Shown here: in pieces, positions 45,966-59,620 of the stretch
Numbering within the stretch: position 1 is the stretch's first letter
How the letters are laid out: each line of letters begins with the position of its first letter
Source of the DNA: Ceratobasidium sp. AG-K
Lineage: Eukaryota > Basidiomycota > Agaricomycetes > Cantharellales > Ceratobasidiaceae
Direction of reading: 5' to 3'
Assembly: GCA_037039685.1 (NCBI GenBank)
Contig: JAWNGF010000003.1
Location: forward strand, 4,252,571-4,316,570
DNA: 64,000 nt
The notes under the pieces: generated by a model
Told to the model about the DNA's origin: nothing
Databases searched by the model: none
Seen by the model: only the letters and a program-made list of their open reading frames with translations
Made by a program: the position numbers and the translations under genes

Positions 45966-46349
45966 ATGGACTGTTTTCCATCCCTATTGACGTTGATGGA
46001 CCCTTTGCTTGTATACGTTGTTGATGTTATGACCCAAGCTTTATATTTACCGACTCACAATTTCTTGGACCCGTGCCCTCTCATTACCTCTTGTTCTTAC
46101 AAGCTGACTTTTATTCCTCTCTGGATGTATACACGATCCATTTTTGCTGTTTCTGCCCTGTGACTTGTTCTGTCTTTCATGCCCCAACCTTCCTCTCACC
46201 CATGTGTTGTGATTTGACACTGACTAATTGCAATATGATTTTGAAGTTGACCGTGCCCATTGCAAGCTTGATCTCTAGGGCTGGCAGAGGTTTGAGTTGC
46301 CTACCTGCCTGATATCCACTAAACTGTGCTAGTCCTTTGGGTATTGGCC
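45966..46349. other. 3' flank of the DUF6532 gene inside the transposon
   Basis: AT-rich, no further gene seen before the right subterminal repeats. Confidence 0.4.
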
Positions 46350-46740
46350 AAAGATGATCAGGATTTGGGGATTTAACACTTTGAATTAGAAGTGATTTGG
46401 GGCTACATGGGTTGCATTTTAATGAATTGGAGGTCATAGATTGGATTTCAAGTGATTTGAGGTTGAATAGCTGGATTTTAAGTGATTTGGTAGTGAATGA
46501 TTGAATTTTAGGTGATTTGTGAGTCAAGGGTAGATTTCAAGTGATTTGTGAGTCAAGGGTAGCATTTCAAGTGATTTGTGAGTCAAGGATAGGATTTCAA
46601 GCAATTTCAAAACTATAGGGGAATTATAAGCAATTGAAATCACTCTGAGTCAATATACTGTTGATTTCAAGTGCTATTAAATTTAGACCTGGCTTATTGT
46701 GATTTGGTGCTTTAAAGTGATTTGAAGTGGTTATAATCCA
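46350..46740 (-). repeat. Right subterminal repeats of the transposon
   Basis: On the minus strand about ten units around CAAATCACTTGAAATC recur every 28-40 bp, the best kept being three with CTTGACTCACAAATCAC. GGTCTAAATTTAA at 46677-46689 (minus) pairs with the left-end GGTCTAAAATTTAA. Confidence 0.8.
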
Positions 46741-49700
46741 AGGTCACTTTTGCTGATGATATTCGGATGCTTTTGTCATTGGAACCAGAAAAAATGCGGG
46801 CACCGTTGGGAGAGAATAAAACCGAGTACACCTCAAATTTATGCCCTTGGAATGGCCCAGCTACAGTATCACCAGTTTGCGCGTCCCACACTCGGACGGT
46901 AGAATCAGACGATCCGGAGACAATACGTGTACTATCAGGAGAAAATGCAACCGAGTTGACCGAAGCTTTATGTCCCTTAAACGGCCCGGCAGCGGCAATG
47001 CCAGTGGTTGGGTTCCATACTCGTATGCCCCCTCCGTATGAGCCGGAGGCTATTCTAGTACCGTCGGGGGAAAACGCTACCGAGTTGACCGAGGACGCAT
47101 GGCCTTTGAATGGTGGAATGATGGCATTACCGGTCTGTAGACTCCAGACTTGGATAGTTTGATCACGGGATCCAGAGACAATTTTTGTACCGTCGGGAGA
47201 GAACATGACAGAATTTACCGATGATTTATGTCCCATGAATGGCCCAGCGACGGTGTTCCCGGTATATGTATCCCATACCCAAATTGTTCGGCCGTGCGAG
47301 CCTGAAACAATTTTTGTACCATCAGGAGAAAATGCAATGCAGTTGACCTGGTTCCTATGTCCCTTGAACAGCCCGGCAACGATATCTCCCGTATGCGCAT
47401 TCCATACACGGATATACCTATCATAAGAGCCGGATACAATGTGTGTCCCATCTGGTGAGAATGCAACTGAGTGGATCGACCCTCTGTGTGGTTCGAAAGG
47501 CTCAACAACCAAGGTGCCAGTACAAGCATTGCGCACACAAATCATTCCGCAGAGGCTACCTGAGACGACATACGCGCCATCAGCAGAAAGTCCAAGTGAA
47601 GTGACACTCTGATTTGTCATCCACGTTGCTTGGGCAGTGTTGCTCCCACGGCTTATTGCCGTCCCTTGAACGTCTATCAAACCTCGAGTTCTTCCCCAGT
47701 AGTGCACATATACCAAGCTAGATCTCGCGCAGAAGGGAAGTGCGGAGATATAAATGTGAGGCGTGCTGCGGCTACATGCGCCAGCTGCGAATCGGGATAC
47801 GAATTCCTTGGCGTCTGAAACAAATTGTTGGGTGGACATTGGAGCGTTGGTGACCTATCATATGTTCAATATCCATAACTGAATTTCCAACCACCAGACT
47901 TACAAGCAACCATTCTTCAGCCTGGGAAAGCGTCAATATCCCCTTCACAGTGCACCGCTGCAAGCTCAGCACTTCCATCCAAAAAAGCAACCTATCAGTC
48001 AAAAGGTCAACTATTCCTTGGTGAAGTGTGTCCAAGGGCCCTGATAAATGCAAGTGATCTCCCCAGAAAGAGCATGAATAAAACAGGGCTGGTGATATTG
48101 TATCCTTGATCCGTTGATCCAGGTCTATAACTTCGCTGTCGAGAACACACGACGACTCGAGGTTGCAGATATTGAACTGGAGCTGGTTCTTCATCACCTC
48201 GAAACATCTCTGCGCTAGCAATCCATTGTGCTGTATGCGATCGCAACAAAACTTGCCAGACCGGGAACAATCAAGCATGTAGTCAGAGAACGAAGCATGC
48301 AGGGTAGAGACAAGCTCGCTGAATTCGGACACATGGAGTACCGAGCGTAGCGGCTGCAAGGCAGACAACACCTCGTATTTGTCGAGTGATAAAATTGATG
48401 CAAGTGTGGGAATGGTCATTGGCTCCCTAGCGCATATAGCCGTCCAGAGCACAACCCGTATTGCTTCGACCTCCTCTGCTTCTAATTCTTTGTCGTTCAG
48501 CGCTGTGGAAAGAATATTTTTGTATAAATCGTCAAGCTGTTTGTGCTTTTTACCCAGCCCTTGCTTGGAGGTCGATAGTGATCCTGTCGCCAGAATGCTG
48601 TTTAATCGGTTTATCGAGTTGACAGCAGCCTTGCCCGGGAGGATGTATCGCATAACTGTGGCAGCATGGATAAACAGTTTTCCAGAGAGCTTCGCAAGTT
48701 GGTCGATTTGCTCATTGCTTGGCCTAGGGGACATCTGACTTAGCGACTCGGTAAAATAATTCTTGATGTCTTCTTCCACGACGGACTGTTCGATATCATG
48801 TAAGTGTAGTACAGACGGGGAATATCCACCCAGTGATAGCATATTTCCTCGAATGGAAGGTTCCGGTCGACTGGCCACGAAATACTTTAGGGGTAGACTC
48901 GGACCGAGTTTAAGCAGTGTCTGGAGAATACGCTGCACGCCAAAATCGTCCTCGCACTCGTCCAATGCATCGATCACAACCACTACTCCACTAGGCATAG
49001 TACTTGCAGCCTCTTGCATTGGGTCACGGAGTAGCCTCTCGAACTGCGGTGCCGTACCCAGTCTGCTGACCTCCGGCTCATTCTCCAGAACCCTGACTAA
49101 TGCCGCTCGAAATGCTTGCAAGTATTGGGCAAGCTGATATGCAATGGTGGGCAAAATCGAGTTCACGTTTTGGCACAAAGGGGAATTACGGGAACAGAAG
49201 AAGCTGGCCCCCAGCTGGCGTTTGACTTGAAGCCACTTGCACAGGGTATACGCAATAGTTGTCTTCCCGGTTCCAGCCATGCCGTTCATCCAATACACCT
49301 TGGCCCCATTTGGATCTTGAACCCAATCTTGTAGTTCTGCTTGTACTTGCTTACGCGTCTCCTCAGTGCATCCACGTCGCTTGATGGTCTCCGAATAGCT
49401 TGAGTTGTATCGGGCGTCATCCACTGGGGAGATGCCTCGGAGCAATGTTGACTGCCAACTCATAATCAATTGGGTATCCAGTAGGCCACTTCACATCGAC
49501 TTTACCATGTTCTGTTTTTTTAGGTCCCTCAATGTTTGAAGACCAATATCACTCTGTCCACGCTTCAGCAATCTTTGACGCTCTGGGCAGTTGGATGTTT
49601 ACCTGGAATTGTCGAAACAGCCCTTCAATTCGGCGATAATGCTGAATCACATTGGCATTGTCATCCGCCGCCTCGAGCGCCTTCCTTGCCTTGCTACGCT

Positions 49701-50435
49701 CTCGCTGCTTTGCTATGTGCGCAACCTCGGCCTGAATGGCCCTATATATCCTCATTAACACCAATATCACTCGCGTCAATGCTCCTTCCTTACGACGCAA
49801 TACGGGTGCACGATGCGCGACTGCTGTAGTCATCTGGACTCAGTTCGCCAAGGTATTCATTGAGGGTGCGTGCCATTGTCTGGAGTTCTTCAGTAAGTTC
49901 GTCGTACTCTTTACCGTTCTTTGTAGCGGCCTAAACCCCATTTAGACTCGTTCCTGGATACGAAAAGCAAATTATGGCTTACCTGTATAATATCCCGGCA
50001 ATCAACAAATGCGCCGATGGCTGGTTTTAAAGGAGGTATGATATCTGCACTGATGTGTAGAGCCCGGAGCGCAGACTCCAGTCCGGAGGTAACCGCATCC
50101 TGTAGATTGTTCATGGTCCCTGTTTTAACGCCGGTCACAGCTGCAATAGGTGTCGAGTCAGAGTCCACAGTTGGTAGCCCGCCAGACAGGCTATCAATTT
50201 CCGGGGTAGGGCCTTGAGACGAAATGGAAAGAGTAACAGCAGATTTAGATTTAGATGAATAAGGTGTTGGGGATCGACTCCGAGAAACTGATCTAGCGCC
50301 TCGCGATGAAGAGCGTGAGCTTTTGCGATTTGGCGATGGAGGTCGGAGAAATGATTTAACTCGCTTGAAGCCCAATTGCGCAGCATTTTCCGCATATTTA
50401 CGCTTTGAGAATGGCTCCGATGGAGGGGAAGCCAT
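46712..50435 (-). CDS. 5' part of an NLR-type NACHT-WD40 gene, truncated by the transposon
   Basis: The start ATG at 50435 (MASPPSEPFSKRKY) begins an N-terminal domain of about 200 residues with a basic, Ser-rich stretch (KRVKSFLRPPSPNRKSS) and helices ending in HYRRIEGLFRQF. A 52-nt intron near 49808-49757 is needed to keep frame. The NACHT domain has Walker A GMAGTGKTT and Walker B VVVVIDALDECED. Downstream helical repeats lead to about seven WD40 units (VNSVAFSPDGTRIASGS, VRVWDAQTGDTVAGPF). The frame passes the insertion point after NDKSIRI at 46760 and picks up about 15 foreign residues before a stop at 46712 inside the transposon end. Fungal NLRs of this type are linked to non-self recognition and cell death; that is family knowledge. 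The exact splice between the N-terminal domain and NACHT (49550-49480) is unresolved. Confidence 0.85.
46747..46758 (-). repeat. Right terminal inverted repeat of the transposon
   Basis: Read on the minus strand: CATCAGCAAAAG, followed outward by the AT target dinucleotide at 46759-46760. Confidence 0.8.
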
Positions 50436-51306
50436 GGTTGTCGGGATCCAGGAAGCCAAAAGTTCCAAGGTTTGTATCCGTGGTCATATCTTTAGATCCA
50501 TATATACACCACATAAACCGCGGTTCATGTCCCGGTGACCTTCCGTTCTGGGTGTGTGTGATGGTCGTGGCCTGACTGACACATCCTGCGAAATGCCAGC
50601 GCCTTTGGATTTCAACGAACTTGAAGTATTCCCTTAAACGCCGAGCCTGCGCGACGACTAGTTACAAGCTTATAATACCTATCGAAAGGTGTTATGATCA
50701 TGCCCCCAGCATGATGGCAGAATCATTTTACAAACGCACAAGCGACGTTCTCGTAACTGAATTTCGGTCTGTGGGATGAAAGTCAAATTATTTGATTATG
50801 GGATGCACGCAGTTGAGACACTACAAACAAAACACTCGATACTAGCACTTTTGCGAGCTACTCCGCCGCGATGTCTGCCGCCGAGGACACATGCATTGTC
50901 GCTAGATACAGCCCGGGTGCGAGAGGCACTCACTGGATAGGTCAAGTTAGGAGGGAAATCAAGGGTCCAACCGACATCCATTAGTCAAATATCTTATACA
51001 CCCGTTTAATCATGAGTCGTCAGCAAATCTATTGGCGCTCTAAACCCGGGGAGCACTCAGCATCGCTATGTAGGCTCCTCGAGCCTCAGAGGAGATGTGG
51101 TGTCAGATGAGATCGTTCGGGGAGTACCTGTAGCATCTTTAGATGGATTATCTACCAAAATAGGTCAGCCAGTGAATCTCCGAGTCGACTTAGGTGTTCT
51201 TACCTTGAAACGTTGAACGCGTGAGCCAAGGGTGAGTTCCCACACAGCCTGGTCACGAGACCCAGTCGTGTCCTAATCACTACCAGATTTAGTATGATCT
51301 TGACGG
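50436..51306. other. Spacer upstream of the NLR gene
   Basis: Contains the NLR promoter by position. No other gene recognised. Confidence 0.3.
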
Positions 51307-51774
51307 TTGAGGCTCTATGCAGTACGAGGCATGTTAACCTTGAGGGTTCGGAGGATTTCAACACTCGCATTTTCTCCCGGCGGCGAATTTATCGTCTCAG
51401 GTGATCATAGTTGTGCTGTCAAAGTGAGGAACACTTACACTGGTGGCGTCGTAGCTGGTCCGCTTGATGGGCATACAGATAAGGCTAAGTCAGTTGGATT
51501 TCCTCTCAACGGCGCCCGAATCCTCGTCTGCGCTTTAGATGGGGTCATCGTAGTCTGGAACATTCTCTCGGACGCCGGGGAATTCAATCGCTACAAAGAC
51601 GGTTGGTTTACCACGGCCAACGTAGCGCTTTTCTGGGTGTCTCTCGAGTTTCACCCTCATCTACCCCACCTTTGCAAGACACTCGTAATCGGACTTTTGG
51701 GTAGTATTTCTCTCAACTACGAAGACTTACTACTGTGCCAGTCTTGGTCACAGTGTTACAACTCTTCATCGTAG
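51307..51774 (+). pseudogene. Truncated WD40 gene remnant
   Basis: A 155-residue frame without a proper 5' region starts in a degraded WD40 unit (ISTLAFSPGGEFIVSGD, VKVRNTYTGGVVAGPLDGH), passes a second eroded unit (SVGFPLNGARILVC) and ends with the family tail (DGWFTTANVALFWVSLEFHP, LPHLCKTLVIGLLG, QSWSQCYN). The core Asp-His-Trp positions of WD40 blades are partly lost. It is the far end of a once larger NACHT-WD40 gene in the opposite orientation to the NLR at 46.7-50.4 kb. Confidence 0.8.
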
Positions 51775-52426
51775 CCTCTGGTATGGATTACCCGTCGCAT
51801 TTACCGCAAATATATTAATACGTATGTGGTACTTATGCTCATCTACAGCTCTATTCTTTGTTATGCCTTTGTAATATGTTTCTTTCAATTTTTTAGTGAG
51901 CGGCGACTACTACAAGTCGTGTATATGTTTAGCCTGAAGCCCATGATTACATGTATATCTTCGCATAACTTGGCGATGGAATACCTCGGCGCTTATACCC
52001 GGACAAATACACGCCGGCCTTTGTTGTGACTCATTTATTCCGAGGGCGATCAAGTGGGGCCGGGTCAATCTCACGGCGCCACATTTGTTCAAATGAGCTG
52101 AGGGTTTGCGCTCTAGTCAAAAATGCTTATTTACTGTAAGGGAACCAAAGTCGGAGCAACTGTAATCGGTGTAACTTTGAGCATCTCGGGCATAGAATGC
52201 ACGTTGTCGTTGCAACTTGGTGTTGTTTCCTAAGGCGGCCAGGTACATAGCGTCTATTCGGCCGGCCGGCAAGAGTTCCAGTCACAAGTCCGGTTACTTG
52301 TTCCCAAGATAGAGCTTACAGCATGACAGCAAAGCGTGGACTGTCCACGCCAAGCCATCATCGCAGGAACTGATTTTGTATTGTACGGGCTCACGTGCTC
52401 GTCTCTTTCTCCATCCCATCACCACC
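51775..52426. other. Spacer and GH47 upstream region
   Basis: No gene recognised in about 650 bp. The GH47 promoter should lie in the right half. Confidence 0.3.
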
Positions 52427-54944
<2,518 letters not shown>

Positions 54945-55555
54945 GAGATGATGGACTTGGGATGGACGGTGTTCTTGTAAATGTGTTAATACACTCGTTA
55001 TATACATCCTTTTGTTGGTTGATTATAGACTCCAGAGTCTGATAGATATAGTTGCCAACCGATATAGCGCGGGTGTTCATTGGCTGGCCGCCTCATTTCG
55101 CTTCCGCTCATGAACACAATTTGGCCTTGGACTCATTTTCCCAGCCCAACTTCACCTCCAGCACGAAAAGGTGGGCGGATGCCTGTGAGCTGGTGTGCTC
55201 CAGTTCTGACCGTGTGTACACACCTCGCTCCTTTTACCCACTATATGCGCTTCAGTTTACATAAATATATGTCTGAAATTTGACTGGTCCGACGTCTTCG
55301 TGGATTGTACCGCCTTACTACGGTCAGCCTTCGGGTGAGAAGCTCCCCAAGTGTGATCGTGGGGTCCCCGCGTCGCCCGAGGTTGCATTGCAACAGTTCC
55401 ATCATAATATATTCTATTCATGGGCTCAGTACCCCCCCAACGCTAATCTGTGCTGCTAGAGGTACTTCTTTTCGCCAATGGATGAGTAATATCTCCCGCT
55501 ACCAGCTTATTCAGTATGAACAGTAAGCGGGGTTCCTGGATACCTACCTCCCCTG
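54945..55555. other. Spacer between GH47 and GST genes
   Basis: No gene recognised. The tail of GH47 and the GST promoter are here. Confidence 0.3.
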
Positions 55556-55563
55556 CATAAAAG
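55556..55563 (+). promoter_or_regulatory. TATA-like box for the GST gene
   Basis: CATAAAAG lies 71 nt upstream of the ATG at 55627. Support is positional only. Confidence 0.35.
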
Positions 55564-55626
55564 CAGGTATCCCAGAGCACCGTAAATTAAAATTAAAATA
55601 ACCACCCCTTCCATTACCACAGTAAC

Positions 55627-56508
55627 ATGGCTGCCACCAAGGAAACCCCGATTATCTTCTACGATATACCGGATTCAAACAATTCATCATGGTCTTTCAA
55701 CCCCTACAAGACTCGGTAAGTACATCCTTATGCATCATTGGAAGCCATGTTCTCACGAATTGCAACCAGATTATCATTAGATTACAAGGGCATACCTTAC
55801 CGCGTCGAATACATCCCATTTCCAGACATTGAGCCGAGGTTGAGGGAGCTAGGCGTGCCTCGGGTGTCTGACACGATCCTTCGTTATACTTTGCCAGGTG
55901 AGAGTAAATTATGCCAACCAGATAACCACTAACTCAAGGATTTAGTTATTGCCGATCCTTCCAGCGACCCCCATGGGGAACCGACCTTTGTTTCAGATTC
56001 GTTCAAGATCGCGATCTATTTGGATGAAAAATACCCCTCTCCCCAATATCCTGCCATCTTTCCCTCGGGTACACACGCTATCCAGGACCTCCTAGTTTCG
56101 CAATATCTGGTTACCCTCGTCGGTCCATTAACTTCCTTATTCGCCGGAGATATGGCCCGGCTACTCGATGCGCGGTCCATCGAGTATCTTCGAAATGTCA
56201 GGGGGTTCAGTCTCGAGCCCAAGGCCCTACCGAAAGATGAAGCCGAGAGAAAGTGGCAGCAGGCTCGCGAAAAGTTTGAATCGATCGACAAGGCGCTGGA
56301 TTTGAACAACGGCGCGAGGCCCTTTATTTTCGGCAGCCAACCGTCGTTTGTCGACTTTGCTCTAGGTGGATTCTTCCACTTTGTTGAAAGGCTGCAAGCT
56401 GCTGGTCCGGATCAGCTGAAAAGGATGTTGGAGTGGCAGGACGGGAGGTGGGACAGTTATTGGAAGGCGATCAAGCAAATCGAGAATAATACGTCGCAGG
56501 TGTTCTGA
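55627..56508 (+). CDS. Glutathione S-transferase
   Basis: Three exons (first two junctions 55715/55770 and about 55894/55945) give about 257 residues. The N-terminal thioredoxin-like domain reads IIFYDIPDSNNSSWSFNPYKTR, LDYKGIPYRVEYIPFPDIEP, then EPTFVSDSFKIAIYLDEKYP, where the Ser of VSDS binds the gamma-glutamyl group in related enzymes. The helical C-terminal domain contains REKFESIDKALDLNNGARPF and PSFVDFALGGFFHFVERL. It resembles basidiomycete GSTs of the GstA/Ure2-like group with a Ser-rich active-site loop (NSSWSFNP). These enzymes conjugate or remove glutathione during detoxification. A P450 lies next to it in convergent orientation, but joint function is only a guess. Confidence 0.88.
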
Positions 56509-56868
56509 AGCACAGTAGTTGTACGCCTTTGAGTTGTAATACCTACGTTATTTCAAAATAGTGGTTGGACCCTTCACTTTTGGACTATATCTTTGGAGGC
56601 GCGTCGCATTGACCAAACAGAGTGACCATGCATAATCGGACGAAATGTCGGAACGGACGTACGGGAAGCGGGGAGGCACCATATAAGAGGGTCGAGGAGA
56701 TTGAGAGCAAGGTGTCCTGAGGAGCTCAGCTATGGGATTTACATAATTTCAAGTGCCCAGATATCGCAACATGAACAACAGAATCAAAACCATTGTGTAT
56801 GCAGGATATACGAAGGGCTGTTATGGCTAGATGATCGGACAGTTCGCTGAATGCGTCGTTTTAACTCG

Positions 56869-58854
56869 TTAGCTATGAGCAGACGCCGCCGCGTTGATCA
56901 GCTCCACTGTATGTGGCGAGCGAGGTTTTATCAAGCATTGAAATGGTAAAACTAGACTATTCAGCAGTAAATAATTAGCGGCAATGTCCTCGAGATACGC
57001 TCACTCAAGCTGCTGGACTTACTTCACAGGCGAACCGCTCCGAACAACTTCTGGTACGAACTCAACTCCATGTTCGTCAAGCGGCCTACTAATGTCCATT
57101 GTTGCAATCAGGTTGGCCATTGTAAGGTATACCGATGTATCCGCAATACTGTTACCAGGACATATTCTTCTTCCAATGCCGAATATGAAGTCTCGTATAT
57201 TCACAGTATTGGTTTCGGAGTCAGATTTTGTTTGCTCGAAGCGTTCTGGAATGAAATTTTCTGGGTCGGGGAACATTCGCTCATCCCGGGTGATCTAAAC
57301 CCCAACACATCGGGTTAGCTCGTGAGGTATCACCGGCTTGGCGATAGGGAAACATACAGCATATATACTGCTATAAACTGTACTGTTCGCAGGAATGCGA
57401 TAACCCTTATATTCATCATCTTGTGTAATGCAATGAGGGACCGCTAACCACATGTAAGCCGGGTCTTTTTAGCAAGTGTCATCGGCAATATCAAATAAAG
57501 AGACTCACCAAGCGGCGCAATTGGCTGCCATCTAAGCGTTTCCAACAACACACACTCCAGGTATGGCAGATTGGATCGGTCCGCCGCGGTTGGTAACCTA
57601 TCAGGCCCAATAACGTTATTCATCTCTTGTCGGGCTTTGCGAGCAACCTCCGGGTGAAGCATCATCGCCGCGATGAAATTGCACAGCGTGCCGACAGTGG
57701 TATGTGATCCGCCAGCATACATGGATGCCGCGGACCACTTAATGGCATCCTCGCCGATCTCTCCATCCTTGTTTTCGGCCAACAGTACGGACACCAACGA
57801 GCGCTCTGCCTTGCCTTCACGCTAGTAAGCAGACCAATTGTTACCACACGTAAAAGATCTTAACGAATCCTGGCGTACTATCTGACTTTTTGTCCATTCA
57901 AACGGCTCGTCGGCCATCCTCATTGGCATTTTGCGCAGTTCTTGCGCCTGACGTTTGAAGCCCATACCAGGAAGCCACTTTGGGAGGTACCGTAGAAACG
58001 GGTAACTATCAACGAGATAGTTCCCGGCGATGTGAGTGAGAACCAGAGATTTAAAGGCTTGATCTGAGAGTGTAACGTATGGATCATCTTCGCTGGTTAC
58101 ATGATATCCATAAGTCACCCTCATGATGATGGACCCCGCAAGCCTGTAGCAAGTCAATGACGCGATGTTTTAAGCCTTTGAATAAACTCTTACCAGTTGA
58201 GATGCTTGACGAAGTTCTCAGGATCAACCAACAACCGCTGGAGAAACCCATACACGTCTCGAGTTTGTCCTTCGTGATAATTCATGGATGCCCGCTTGCT
58301 AAATCCTACAGCTGCGTGCCGCCTGAACCTCTTCAGTCCATTATCATAGCTGCGAAAAGATCCAATATTCTCCCAGCCCATCCTAGCGTGTAAGCACATA
58401 AACAAAAACCGATCCCGTTAGAAAGGGAGAACAACGTACAGAAAAGCCATAGGTCTCTGGGGCCTATCGGAGTAATATGGCCCTCGAGTTTCAAACAGGT
58501 CAACAATTGCTTCGTATGAGGACAAGACGATTATATGTTTTGACTGTATCCGCAGGTGCAAGACGTCACCTGGAGCCAGTTCCCATAAAATTATTGGATT
58601 GCTTAGACAATTGATTGGTTGATTTCTAGTATCTGGCCGTACTAACCATACTCTTTAGCCCATTCGTTAAATCTAACCCACTGGAACTTCTGTGGGACAT
58701 CTTGGGCGTTGCCTCCTAGCCACGTCTTTTCTGGTGGACCGGGAGGGAGAGGAAGCTGGTGATATCGTTTGTAAATGTCTACAATCGTCCAAGTACCAGC
58801 AATCGTGGCAATCACAGCCAGTGCGCCCAAGGGCACAACACGATCCAAAGGCAT
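56869..58854 (-). CDS. Cytochrome P450 monooxygenase
   Basis: The start at 58854 (MPLDRVVPLGALAVIATIAG) gives an N-terminal ER anchor followed by the Pro-rich hinge LPLPPGPP. Diagnostic motifs are all present: I-helix AGGSHTT, K-helix ETLR, PERF (FIPERFEQ) and the haem loop FGIGRRICPG with the Cys ligand. The last exon, reached by a phase-2 intron after GSPV, adds PFQCLIKPRSPHTVELINAA, the usual C-terminal strand pair, and ends at 56869. The protein (about 500 residues) appears complete. It resembles the large agaricomycete P450 groups related to O-methylsterigmatocystin oxidoreductase. The substrate cannot be told. Confidence 0.9.
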
Positions 58855-59620
58855 GCAGATAAGGTAGACACAGCTAGAAGGAATCAATGGAAGCCGAATC
58901 TGTGCTAGCAAGCTCAAACGGGAATTGGAAACACTGGCGTTATGTGAGCCATTCTAAATATGGGTCGATGCGCTAAGTGGAACGTCCCCGGTTCTGAACC
59001 CCGGTCTTTGTACGAGAGCATCCATCTCAAATACGTAGGCTAGTTCTGAACAACCGTAGTCAACACTAGGGCTGAATATATGCGCTATTCATGATCAAAC
59101 AAGGCCGCCGAGTCTTTCTGCTCGCTCAAAGCGGGGCTTGATGGCACTTTTGGATAGAAATAAATGGCTAGAGTTATATTCAGCATCATGGTTTAGTAGC
59201 GAGTAGTCGGTACCCCGCTAAACGAAACTATAACTCCTCGCGGGTGGTCTGCGCAATGTGGGTCATTTCATCCCATTAGGACAGACGCAAAGAAGTGTCA
59301 CTTACGCCGTATATGTTGCTGATGATCCTCCGTAAGAAGATATGAACGACCATTGTTTGACCGCCGTGATGCTTATCGCTCGGGCATGACTCTTCCGTCG
59401 GACTAGGTGGGAAGGATGCCTCTGGTTCTGCTTGCATGCATCTAAAATTGCCCAGGTTCCGGTGAGGCGGAGGTTTCTCCTTCAGTCAACCTCGCGGCAG
59501 CTTTCATGCTACTAGGGTATTCATATAACCAAATTCCATAGTTGAAGCTCAAATCTAACTGGAATTCCTGGGGATATAATAGCGCCAGACATATTGTCCG
59601 AGTACAAACAGCACAGAACG
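58855..59620. other. Spacer upstream of the P450
   Basis: About 760 bp with no gene recognised. It should hold the P450 promoter and the PTPA 3' UTR. Confidence 0.3.

Larger units (their letters stand above)
37896..46758. mobile_element. KDZ/Plavaka-type DNA transposon, 8,863 bp, inserted in an NLR gene
   Basis: The left end starts CATCAGTAAAAC and the right end, read inward on the minus strand, starts CATCAGCAAAAG (10 of 11 identical over the first 11). Both ends are flanked by the dinucleotide AT (37894-37895 and 46759-46760), which fits a 2-bp target duplication. Inverted arrays of degenerate AT-rich subterminal repeats lie just inside both ends. Inside are a KDZ-family transposase (39472-42790, minus) and a divergent DUF6532 gene (43292-45965, plus). 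Removing the element and one AT restores the WD40 codon frame precisely (CGA ATA TGG AAT), which fixes the boundaries independently of the termini. The transposase looks intact, so the copy may be autonomous. Confidence 0.85.

Noticed and set aside
49757..49840. Apparent frameshift in the N-terminal domain of the NLR
   Set aside because: A GT-AG intron of 52 nt (GTAAGG...TATAG) with a plausible branch site restores the frame, so no mutation is needed.
50796..50981. Short reverse frame upstream of the NLR
   Set aside because: Sixty codons without any supporting motif.
58970..59010. tRNA-like GGTTCTGAACCCC segment
   Set aside because: No acceptor stem, anticodon arm or D-arm could be folded around it.
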